DNA of 12,177 nucleotides from positions 1-12,177 of the forward strand of contig CAZLGG010000118.1 in assembly GCA_964559135.1 (NCBI GenBank), given 5' to 3'. This document shows, in pieces, positions 6,698-12,177 of this stretch (position 1 is its first letter; each line of letters begins with the position of its first letter). A program made the translations under genes and the position numbers. The notes under the pieces were generated by a model. That model was given only the letters and a program-made list of their open reading frames with translations. It was not told where the DNA came from and searched no databases. The DNA comes from DRQF01 sp964559135 (lineage in GTDB: Bacteria; Planctomycetota; GCA-002687715; DRQF01).

Positions 6698-7049
6698 AGT
6701 TTTGGACGAACTCGTCACCGTCCCAGGGATCAAGGGGGGTATCGTCGTCACGCCGGACGGCATCGTCGTCATCTCTCGTCTCGCGAATGAACTCGATGAA
6801 GACACCACCGCCGCGCTCGTCGGCAACGTCGTGACTCAAACGCTCAAACTGCTCGGCCTGGGGCGTTACGAAGACATGGATCGCATGATCCTCTCGGCGT
6901 CGCGCGGAAAGATCGTCATCGAAAACCTCGGCAACTGCCTGCTGGTCGTTGTCACCAATCAATTCATCAACCTGGATGTCACGTTCCTCGAGATCAAGAG
7001 TGCGGCCAAACGCATTCGACAGCTCGGGACCTTGACGGTCTCCGGTTAG
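6690..7049 (+). CDS. Roadblock/LC7 domain protein
   Basis: A 119-residue protein that is a single roadblock/LC7 domain: helix MHEVLDELVTVPGIKG, strands GIVVTPDGIVVISRL, central helix DEDTTAALVGNVVTQTLKLLG, strands RMILSASRGKIVIENLGNCLLVVVT (in two parts) and a last helix EIKSAAKRIRQL. Proteins of this size act as dimers that regulate or position Ras-like GTPases (MglB, and LAMTOR/Ragulator in eukaryotes). GGAGG (6676-6680) lies inside the 3' end of the TPR-roadblock gene, and the ATG at 6690 overlaps that gene's stop, so translational coupling is likely. It differs clearly from the MglB-like protein at 8231 and lacks its C-terminal tail. Whether it is a GAP, a co-regulator or a structural partner cannot be told. 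Confidence 0.8.
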   Translation: MHEVLDELVTVPGIKGGIVVTPDGIVVISRLANELDEDTTAALVGNVVTQTLKLLGLGRYEDMDRMILSASRGKIVIENLGNCLLVVVTNQFINLDVTFLEIKSAAKRIRQLGTLTVSG

Positions 7050-7075
7050 CGCCACGGAGAAGGAGAGCTTCAAGC

Positions 7076-8218
7076 ATGGTGCAACTCAATCTGGCTCTGC
7101 GCGAGATCAACTGCAAAGTCGTCTACTTCGGCTGCGGGCTCGGCGGGAAGACGACGAACCTCGAGATCGTTCACGAGAAGGCCTCTCCGGACAGCCGAGG
7201 AGATCTCACGTCGATCGCAACCGAATCCGACCGAACGCTCTTCTTCGACTTCATGCCCCTGGATCTAGGGACCGTGAGTGGGATGCGCGTCAAGTTTCAG
7301 CTCTACACAGTGCCGGGACAGGTCTACTACAACTCCACGCGCAAACTCGTGCTTCGCGGCGCTGACGGCGTGATTTTCATCGCGGATTCGCAGCGTTCGA
7401 AACTGGAGGAGAACATCGAATCACTGCAAAACCTGCAGGAGAATCTCCAGGAGCAGGGGCGGTCTCTCGAGGAGATGCCCCACGTGATTCAGTTCAACAA
7501 GCGCGACCTGGACGATGTCTGCTCCGTCGAGGAGATGAGCCAAGTGCTCAATCCGTACGGAGCGCCCGTCTTTGAAGCGGTGGCGGCCCAGGGCGACGGC
7601 GTCCTCGATACGTTCAAGGCCCTGGCCGGCATGCTCCTCGAAAAGGTGAGGAACATGTCCACCGAGAGCAAGTCGAAGCCCGCCTCGCAACCGAGCACTT
7701 CCCCGGAGGAGCGGCGTCGCAAAACCACGGGGGCGAGGCCGAAAGTGGATGTCCTGCGCGGCGGGTTGTCCGGGAGTCGGGAGACCCCCGCGCCCGAGCG
7801 CCGGATCGAGAACATCAATCTGACTCGGGAGGAGACCGCGAAATCCCCGATCACTTCGGAGCCGGCCCCGGAGCCGGTCGCGGAGCCGGTCGCGGCGAAA
7901 ATGGAGCCGGTTGAGCGGAAAGTCGAGCCGACCCCCGCGCCCCTTTCCTCCGCGGAGTTGGAGCCGGTTGAAATCCCAGCCGCCGTCGCGACACCGGTGG
8001 AACAAGTGAAACCCAGCGTTCGCACGCCGGCCGTGCGGGTGAGGGATCGGGAGGAACGCGTCACTTCGGGGGCGATCCCGCTCCCCAACGGGATGATGGT
8101 GTCGACGTCAGGGCGGCGGCGAAGGCGCTCGGGGGGCGCCGGTCGATGGATTGGGATCGGATTGGCCCTCATGGCCGCAGGCGGCGCCGCGGCGGCCTAC
8201 TGGCTCGGACTCATTTGA
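7076..8218 (+). CDS. mglA: MglA-like Ras-family GTPase with long linker and C-terminal membrane anchor
   Basis: A 380-residue protein, against about 195 for Myxococcus xanthus MglA. Residues 1-195 are a full MglA GTPase: P-loop GCGLGGKT (19-26), SDRTLFFDF with Arg53 (the residue that M. xanthus MglA uses as an internal arginine finger), TVPGQ (78-82) with Thr in place of the usual Asp as in MglA and with catalytic Gln82, NKRD (141-144) and VAAQGDGV (169-176). All key residues fall at M. xanthus numbering. Residues 196-345 are a low-complexity Pro/Glu/Ala/Arg linker with repeated EPV units. RRRRR (about 347-351) precedes one hydrophobic helix (about 358-380) reaching the C-terminus. This predicts a tail-anchored protein with its GTPase in the cytoplasm. 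AGGAG at 7061-7065 supports the start. It sits between two roadblock genes. Confidence 0.9.
   Translation: MVQLNLALREINCKVVYFGCGLGGKTTNLEIVHEKASPDSRGDLTSIATESDRTLFFDFMPLDLGTVSGMRVKFQLYTVPGQVYYNSTRKLVLRGADGVIFIADSQRSKLEENIESLQNLQENLQEQGRSLEEMPHVIQFNKRDLDDVCSVEEMSQVLNPYGAPVFEAVAAQGDGVLDTFKALAGMLLEKVRNMSTESKSKPASQPSTSPEERRRKTTGARPKVDVLRGGLSGSRETPAPERRIENINLTREETAKSPITSEPAPEPVAEPVAAKMEPVERKVEPTPAPLSSAELEPVEIPAAVATPVEQVKPSVRTPAVRVRDREERVTSGAIPLPNGMMVSTSGRRRRRSGGAGRWIGIGLALMAAGGAAAAYWLGLI
7871..7894 (+). repeat. Tandem 12-base repeat in the MglA linker
   Basis: Two exact copies of GAGCCGGTCGCG lie head to tail and encode EPVAEPVA. Further GAGCCGGT copies follow near 7904 and 7957. This fits a linker that expanded by slippage or duplication while keeping the reading frame. 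Confidence 0.8.
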
Positions 8219-8230
8219 CAGGAGCAGGAT

Positions 8231-8740
8231 ATGAACGACAGCCAGAAGCTGCGCGAGAATAGACTCGTTTTTTACGAGCAGGACATCGAGGAGTTCGTGA
8301 AGGTCCTCGCGGAACTCATCAGCATGTCCAATGCGAAAGCCGCTCTCCTGATCGACAAGGAAGGGCACATGGTGGCTCGCGAGGGAACCGTGCGGTCTTT
8401 CGACACGGACTCCCTTTCGGCACTTGTCGCCGGCTCATTCGCGGCGACTCGCGAAATGGCCCACATGCTGGGAGAGGACGAGTTCTCGGTGATGTTTCAC
8501 CAGGGGCAGAAGGACAATATCCAGCTGACGCTGGTCGACGATCGGACGATCCTCACGATCATCTTCGACGACCAGACTCAGCTCGGTATGATCCGCCTCT
8601 ACACTCAGGAAGCGGTGAAGCAGCTCCAGGCCGTCTTCGAACGGAAAGCCTCTCGCAAGGACGCCGAGCCCGGCGTCGACCTCGACCATGACTTCACGAC
8701 GGCCGGCAAGGCCCAACTGGACGACGTCTTTGGGCCCTGA
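8231..8740 (+). CDS. mglB: MglB-like roadblock protein (probable GAP of the MglA-like GTPase)
   Basis: A 169-residue protein that follows M. xanthus MglB closely along its length: LVFYEQDIEEF (MglB LVMYEEEF), AKAALLIDKEGHMVA (AKVVFLVDKNGQLIS), DTDSLSALVAGSFAA (DTTSLASLTAGNVAA), GEDEFSVMFHQGQKDNI, ILTIIFDDQTQLGMIRLY (LVVIFDNRTSLGLVRLR). The C-terminal tail is also kept, as LDDVFGP where MglB has IDNLFSE. In M. xanthus, MglB is a homodimeric GAP for MglA, and its C-terminal tail contacts the GTPase; the same role is inferred here. AGGAG just before the ATG at 8231 and a 12-base gap after the GTPase gene indicate one operon. Gene order is mglA-mglB, the reverse of M. xanthus. Confidence 0.88.
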   Translation: MNDSQKLRENRLVFYEQDIEEFVKVLAELISMSNAKAALLIDKEGHMVAREGTVRSFDTDSLSALVAGSFAATREMAHMLGEDEFSVMFHQGQKDNIQLTLVDDRTILTIIFDDQTQLGMIRLYTQEAVKQLQAVFERKASRKDAEPGVDLDHDFTTAGKAQLDDVFGP

Positions 8741-8765
8741 CGCTCGGCACGGCGTCTGATAAACT
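8737..8765 (+). promoter_or_regulatory. Extended -10 promoter for the NuoE-like gene
   Basis: CTGACG (8737-8742, 4 of 6 to TTGACA), an exact 17-base spacer, and TAAACT (8760-8765) preceded by TGA (8757-8759), the extended -10 form. The -35 overlaps the stop codon of the MglB-like gene. Transcription would start near 8772. Confidence 0.5.
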
Positions 8766-8782
8766 CTCCCCGTTGGAGAGTT
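8762..8782. promoter_or_regulatory. Perfect 8-bp dyad over the -10 and start site (operator candidate)
   Basis: AACTCTCC (8762-8769), centre CCGTT, GGAGAGTT (8775-8782). It overlaps the -10 element and the predicted transcription start of the NuoE-like gene, where a repressor would block RNA polymerase. There is no T-run after it, so it is not a normal terminator. A wider inverted repeat, CGCTCGGC (8741-8748) and GCCGAGCG (8809-8816), encloses it and could fold in read-through RNA. Confidence 0.35.
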
Positions 8783-8799
8783 GCGGGGGAGTCGATTCG

Positions 8800-9273
8800 T
8801 TGCCCGACGCCGAGCGCCCAGACGTCAAGGAAATCATTCGTCGAGTGACCGCCGAGAAACACCGTTTTCCCGTCGTCATTTCACTCTGTCGCATTCAGGT
8901 CGCTGGCCTACCCCTGGGCGATCCCGCGATTCTCGCCGTGGCCGCGGCGTTTTCGAAGCCGCCGACTCACGTTGCCGAGCTGGCCGATTGGGTCTCGTCG
9001 CTCGTCCAACCCTCGATGGACGGAAGGCCCCTCTATCTTTGCGAAAGCGTTTCCTGCTGCGCGCACGGCGCCAAGGAACTCCATGCCGCTCTCCTGCCGG
9101 AATTGGAAGCGATGGGGTGCCCCCGGCCCATCAAGCGGGTGCACTGTCTGGATCAGTGCGAATACGGCCCCTCGGTGGATCTCGACGGAAGAATCTACGT
9201 GGGCGGCGAGGAGTGCGTTCGGAAGGATGAGCGTCCGTGGAGATCTGAGCCCTTCGTTCACGGAGAAGAATGA
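8800..9273 (+). CDS. NuoE-like thioredoxin-fold [2Fe-2S] protein
   Basis: A 157-residue protein laid out like NuoE, the 24-kDa subunit of complex I: an N-terminal helical part (VKEIIRRVTAEK, PAILAVAAAFSKPPTHVAELADWV) and a thioredoxin-like ferredoxin part with C-x4-C at Cys81/Cys86 (LCESVSC) and C-x3-C at Cys116/Cys120 (HCLDQC), the NuoE spacing. It then reads GPSVDLDGRIYVGG, as in family members. An extra Cys87 follows the second ligand, giving SCCAHGA. No other complex I gene is nearby, so it may be a stand-alone ferredoxin or serve a hydrogenase- or formate dehydrogenase-type enzyme elsewhere. The TTG at 8800 is preferred because GGGGGAG (8785-8791) sits 8 bases upstream; a TTG at 8773 would add nine residues and lies inside the dyad loop. 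Confidence 0.7.
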   Translation: MPDAERPDVKEIIRRVTAEKHRFPVVISLCRIQVAGLPLGDPAILAVAAAFSKPPTHVAELADWVSSLVQPSMDGRPLYLCESVSCCAHGAKELHAALLPELEAMGCPRPIKRVHCLDQCEYGPSVDLDGRIYVGGEECVRKDERPWRSEPFVHGEE

Positions 9274-9276
9274 CTT

Positions 9277-9299
9277 GAACCCCTCAATCGCGTAACGTC
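9277..9299 (+). promoter_or_regulatory. Possible ECF-type autoregulated promoter
   Basis: GAAC (9277-9280), 15 bases, CGTC (9296-9299). This is close to the general ECF pattern AAC-N15/16-CGTC and lies directly before the sigma gene, where autoregulated ECF promoters usually sit. A start 5-7 bases after it would fall on the GTG at 9305 and give a leaderless mRNA. TAACGT (9293-9298) is an alternative sigma70-type -10 in the same place. Confidence 0.35.
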
Positions 9300-9304
9300 G
9301 TCGC

Positions 9305-9916
9305 GTGGAAGCCAACGACGCGACGACCGATGACGACCGAGATTGGGAGCTCTTTCTCGAGGCCGACCCCGGGGATCAGACCGCGTTCCGAGAACTCGTG
9401 GGACGGCATTATAGAGCGGCGGTCGGGTTCTGTACCCAGGTCCTCAACGATGCCCAACTTGCGGAGGACGTGGTTCAAAAGGGATTCGTCAACCTCTTCG
9501 GCGCAAGGGACCGCTACTCCAGACAGGCCAAGTTTCGAACTCTTCTTTTTCGTGTTCTCCTTCGACTCTGCATCAATGAGCTGCAGCGAAAGAAGGCGGC
9601 CAGGCCTTTCACGGATCTCGAGGACGAGGGCTCGGGACCGATTCAGTCGCGTATCAGGGATCGGCAAGGAGCGCTCCCCGAGGAGGAACTCGAGCGAAAG
9701 GAGTTGGGCGAGATGATTCGCGCAGCCGTACTGACCTTGAATCCCAAGCATCGTGCGGCCCTGTATCTCCGTGAGTATGAGCAACTGGCGTACGCCGAGG
9801 TTGCGACGGCGCTCGACGCCACGCTCTCGGAGGTGAAGATTTGGATTCATCGCGGTCGTCAGGCCGTGCAGCAGCGTCTGCGACCCTATCTGGAACGCGG
9901 GGAGAGAGTGCAATGA
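9305..9916 (+). CDS. ECF-type RNA polymerase sigma factor
   Basis: A 203-residue sigma factor with only regions 2 and 4. Region 2 (about 26-95) includes AFRELVGRHYRAAVGFC, LAEDVVQKGFVNLF (2.2), KFRTLLFRVLLRLCINELQRKK (2.3/2.4, in pieces). An acidic linker follows to about 130. Region 4 (about 135-195) holds LNPKHRAALYLREYEQLAYAEVA and the helix-turn-helix LDATLSEVKIWIHRGRQAV. The GTG at 9305 is the only start that includes region 2; an in-frame TAA lies at 9293 and there is no Shine-Dalgarno sequence. Its stop overlaps the start of the anti-sigma gene (ATGA, 9913-9916), the usual layout for an ECF sigma and its cognate regulator. I cannot place it in a numbered ECF group. Confidence 0.9.
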   Translation: MEANDATTDDDRDWELFLEADPGDQTAFRELVGRHYRAAVGFCTQVLNDAQLAEDVVQKGFVNLFGARDRYSRQAKFRTLLFRVLLRLCINELQRKKAARPFTDLEDEGSGPIQSRIRDRQGALPEEELERKELGEMIRAAVLTLNPKHRAALYLREYEQLAYAEVATALDATLSEVKIWIHRGRQAVQQRLRPYLERGERVQ

Positions 9917-10803
9917 TCGGCTCTGATCTCTCCTCGAAATTGTCGGCCTACCTGGACAGCGAGCTGTCGGAAGCAGAGGCGAAGGACGTCGAAGAACTCC
10001 TCCGGAACGACGCGCAGGCCCGGGCGGCTTTCGAAACCCTCCGACGAACGAGCACCGCCATGCGCGGCTTCTTCGACACCGAGAGTCAGGTGGACGAAGC
10101 CTCGTCGACGAGGGAGGCGGAGGTCGTGGATCGCATCTCCCGAGCGAGCGCTCGCGTCGTCGCCGTGCGCTCCCGCCGCGGTCGCCGAATGTTTCTTTGG
10201 TTCGGCGGGTTTCTGCTTCTTACAGCGGTCCTCGTCTGGGGACTTCGCCGGCTCGAAAGGAGTCGCTCGGCGGAAGAGACGTTGCGGGGCGTCCTCGAAC
10301 TCATGGAGAGCGATCACTATGAGTTGTCTACGAGGCTCGACACTGGGAGCGAGCTCTGGCAGGTCGGACCTCGAGGTCGATTCCACCTGCGTCGTTCGAC
10401 CGACTCGGGAATCTTTCACGAGGGCTTCGACGGCCGCCGCACGTGGCGCTACATGGTGGGCGACGGGAAGGTGGTTCTGCTGTCGGGTGAGGCCGCCAGA
10501 GTCATTCGCGAGGCCAACCCCTGGAAGCGCCTCGAGGCTGCTCTCTGGGCCGCGGTGGACGAGGAGGGCATGGGGGAGACCTGGGCTGTGGCATCGGAAT
10601 CCGACGGGGAGGAGAGAACCATCGTTCTGCGAGGGGCGAGCGCGAAGCGGATCGAACTGCGTTTCGATGCCGCCGACGAGCTGGTGGCGGTCACGCTGGA
10701 TGAAACGGCCTACGCAGTCATTCGCCGCCCGGCCCTGGGCGACGAGGCGTTCACTTGGGAGACTTGGGCGCCTGGAATTCCCGTGGAGGAAGCGGACCGA
10801 TGA
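9913..10803 (+). CDS. Membrane anti-sigma factor with cysteine-free N-terminus and LolA/RseB-like outer domain
   Basis: A 296-residue single-pass protein. Residues 1-55 (LSSKLSAYLDSELSEAEAKDVEELL, in part) are the usual anti-sigma domain pattern, but the HxxxCxxC zinc motif is missing, and the N-terminal part has no cysteine. A basic stretch (SRRGRR, 87-92) and a transmembrane helix (about 93-111, FLWFGGFLLLTAVLVWG) follow. The outer part (about 120-296) reads like a LolA/LolB/RseB-type half-barrel: YELSTRLDTGSELWQV, GRFHLRRS, FDGRRTWRYMVGDGKVVLLSGEA, RIELRFDAADELVAVTLDE (in parts). RseB senses envelope lipids or lipoproteins and acts on RseA; here sensor and anti-sigma domain may be one chain, which is inference. 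The ATG at 9913 is preceded by GGAGAGAG and coupled to the sigma gene. Confidence 0.75.
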   Translation: MIGSDLSSKLSAYLDSELSEAEAKDVEELLRNDAQARAAFETLRRTSTAMRGFFDTESQVDEASSTREAEVVDRISRASARVVAVRSRRGRRMFLWFGGFLLLTAVLVWGLRRLERSRSAEETLRGVLELMESDHYELSTRLDTGSELWQVGPRGRFHLRRSTDSGIFHEGFDGRRTWRYMVGDGKVVLLSGEAARVIREANPWKRLEAALWAAVDEEGMGETWAVASESDGEERTIVLRGASAKRIELRFDAADELVAVTLDETAYAVIRRPALGDEAFTWETWAPGIPVEEADR

Positions 10804-11138
10804 ATCCCAAAGACCTGCCGAACGAAGTCTGGGAGTCGCTCTGTCGCCGATGCGGCAAGTGTTGCACCGAGAAGGTGGAAGTCGACGGCGTCATCTACAT
10901 GAGTCGCGCCTATTGCCGCTTCCTGGACCCCTCCACCAAGCAGTGCACCGTTTACGAGAACCGTTTCGAGGCCGAGCCTGACTGCACCGACGTCCCTTCC
11001 GGCATCCAGAGCGGAATTTTCCCTGCGGATTGCCCCTACGTGCAGGACATCGAAGATTATCAGGCCCCCAAGGAGGAATGGGACGATCCCGCCATCACGG
11101 ATGCGATTCGATCGATTCTTGGAGGCGATGCGTTATGA
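10800..11138 (+). CDS. YcgN/YkgJ-family CxxCxxCC protein
   Basis: A 112-residue protein with the family signature C-x2-C-x2-C-C at Cys15, 18, 21 and 22 (LCRRCGKCC), plus Cys39, Cys49, Cys62 and Cys78 in the order seen in YcgN/UPF0260 proteins: YCRFLD, QCTVYENRFEAEPDC, and DCPY. Members are described as zinc- or iron-chelating and their physiological role is not settled. The ATG at 10800 overlaps the anti-sigma stop (ATGA), so it is translated from the same mRNA; the longer reading from 10755 lies inside the anti-sigma gene. Co-occurrence with the sigma/anti-sigma pair suggests that it belongs to the same regulon, or only shares transcription. E. coli YcgN is longer at about 150 residues. Confidence 0.85.
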   Translation: MNPKDLPNEVWESLCRRCGKCCTEKVEVDGVIYMSRAYCRFLDPSTKQCTVYENRFEAEPDCTDVPSGIQSGIFPADCPYVQDIEDYQAPKEEWDDPAITDAIRSILGGDAL

Positions 11139-11139
11139 T
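11134..11139 (+). promoter_or_regulatory. -10-like element before the poly(A) polymerase gene
   Basis: TATGAT matches the -10 consensus in 5 of 6 positions and overlaps the stop codon of the YcgN-like gene. No good -35 lies 16-18 bases upstream and TG is not in the extended position, so it is only a candidate. Confidence 0.2.
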
Positions 11140-11225
11140 GAGGTCCCCGTCATCGGTATCCTGAATTCGCATCCATCGGTTCCTTGGCCGGTGTGCTCGT
11201 ATTTCTTCAACTTCGGAACGACACC

Positions 11226-12177
11226 TTGAGCATCGACGGCCCGGGGAATGCTCCCTCGAGAAACGACCCTCCGACGCAGCGCCGTCGGCGTCCACCCCGA
11301 ACCCGCCGTCGGCGAACCCGGCGACGCACGATTCCTCCGGAGGTCGCCGAGGTCGATGAGATCGAGGACGGTCACGAACGCGTGATCGATCCCCGCGAAG
11401 CGGGTGCCGAGATCGTCGAGGATCACGGTCTCGACATGGAGCTGATGGATCTCGATGCGCTCAAGGTTCTGCGACGCCTCACGCGACACGGGTTTCAGTC
11501 CTACCTCGTGGGAGGATGCGTTCGCGATCTGTTGGTCGGGCGTGTCCCCAAGGATTTCGACGTGGCGACCTCCGCCACGCCCAGGCAGATTCGGCGCCTC
11601 TTCCGCAATAGTCGTATCATCGGTCGGAGATTCCGACTCGCCCACGTGCATTTCGGGCCCAACATCATCGAGGTCAGCACCTTTCGGCGGAGCGCCGTCG
11701 AGACCGCCGACAGCGACGATCCTCTCATTCGACGCGACAACCTCTTCGGATGTGCCGACGAGGATGCACGCCGTCGCGACTTCACGATCAACGCGCTGTT
11801 CTTCGACATCCACAACCGCGAAGTCATCGACTTCGTCGGCGGGATGAAGGATCTCCGCGAGGGCGTCATCCGCACGATCGGAGAGCCGGTGACTCGGCTG
11901 CGAGAGGACCCCGTGCGCATGCTTCGGGCGGCCAAGTTCGCCGGCCGATTGGGCTTCACCCTGTCTTCCGATCTGATGGAGGCGATTCGAGAAACCCGCG
12001 AGGACTTGAGCAAGGCCTCTCCCCCCCGTCTCTACGAGGAGATTCGCAACCTCTTGCAGCGAGGCAGCGCGAGGGGTGCGTTTTCGGTGCTCCACGAGAC
12101 GCGCGTCCTGGAAGTCTTCTTGCCCGAGATCTGGGACAGCATCGAGGCGGACGAGACCCGCCGAAAGATCTTTTGGT
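11226..12177 (+). CDS. pcnB: Poly(A) polymerase I, 5' part (cut by the window end)
   Basis: A class II nucleotidyltransferase, open to the end of the window (317 codons seen). Motifs: VGGCVRDLLVGRVPKDFDVATSATP (in order: GG at about 96-97, RD, and catalytic DxD at 110/112), then IIGRRFRLAHV (131-141), the signature used to separate poly(A) polymerases from CCA-adding enzymes. EVSTFRRS, RRRDFTINALFFD and RLREDPVRMLRAAKFAGRLGF follow. It adds 3' A-tails to RNA and so promotes decay. The N-terminus has an Arg-rich stretch (TQRRRRPPRTRRRR and on to about 34). The start is uncertain. TTG 11226 has GGAA upstream and codon bias improves from there; GTG 11193 and GTG 11382 are alternatives. The frame is closed by a TGA at 11139. 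The 87 bases before it hold only a -10-like TATGAT (11134-11139). Confidence 0.88.
   Translation, partial: MSIDGPGNAPSRNDPPTQRRRRPPRTRRRRTRRRTIPPEVAEVDEIEDGHERVIDPREAGAEIVEDHGLDMELMDLDALKVLRRLTRHGFQSYLVGGCVRDLLVGRVPKDFDVATSATPRQIRRLFRNSRIIGRRFRLAHVHFGPNIIEVSTFRRSAVETADSDDPLIRRDNLFGCADEDARRRDFTINALFFDIHNREVIDFVGGMKDLREGVIRTIGEPVTRLREDPVRMLRAAKFAGRLGFTLSSDLMEAIRETREDLSKASPPRLYEEIRNLLQRGSARGAFSVLHETRVLEVFLPEIWDSIEADETRRKIFW

Noticed and set aside
11133..12095. Minus-strand open frame of 320 codons opposite the poly(A) polymerase
   Set aside because: The plus strand carries all poly(A) polymerase motifs in one frame, so this is a shadow.

Overview
The window is gene-dense, high-GC DNA (about 60% GC by eye) that looks chromosomal. 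It suggests a Gram-negative (diderm) bacterium: it encodes secreted periplasmic folding factors, an ECF sigma / membrane anti-sigma pair, a bacterial poly(A) polymerase and an MglA/MglB polarity-type GTPase module. A bacterial phospholipid-scramblase homologue and an orphan left-handed beta-helix protein fit Planctomycetota, Myxococcota or similar 'deltaproteobacterial' lineages. The phylum cannot be fixed from this sequence alone. No transposon, phage gene, tRNA, rRNA or CRISPR array was found.

Layout. (1) 84-704 (-): scramblase-like protein with a readable sigma70-type promoter, divergent from (2) 914-2056 (+): GlmU-C-like left-handed beta-helix protein. (3) 2077-4874 (-): a two-gene secreted folding-factor operon, with a SurA/PpiD-like chaperone followed by a TPR-cyclophilin; it ends tail-to-tail with gene 2. 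(4) 4875-5566: a 690-base gap that is not empty. It carries a good extended -10 promoter (5065-5093), about 285 nt of hairpin-rich sequence, and a textbook rho-independent terminator (12-bp perfect stem plus T6, 5347-5386). This looks like an orphan structured small RNA gene. (5) 5567-8740 (+): a four-gene operon of TPR-roadblock protein, small roadblock protein, MglA-like GTPase with a long Pro/Glu linker and a C-terminal membrane anchor, and an MglB-type roadblock protein. (6) 8800-9273 (+): an orphan NuoE-like [2Fe-2S] protein with its own promoter and a dyad over the -10. (7) 9305-11138 (+): ECF sigma factor, anti-sigma factor and YcgN-like CxxCxxCC protein, joined by two ATGA start/stop overlaps. 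(8) 11226-12177 (+): N-terminal part of poly(A) polymerase (PcnB), cut by the window end.

How they work together. The mgl-type operon is the most distinctive system. MglA is the nucleotide switch and the MglB-like protein its probable GAP. Two further roadblock proteins, one on a TPR scaffold, could be extra regulators or adaptors, and the GTPase appears permanently membrane-anchored. The sigma/anti-sigma pair probably senses an envelope signal. Its anti-sigma factor has no cysteine in the N-terminal part and seems to carry a LolA/RseB-like outer domain. The promising undescribed elements are the orphan structured RNA and the tail-anchored MglA with three roadblock partners.
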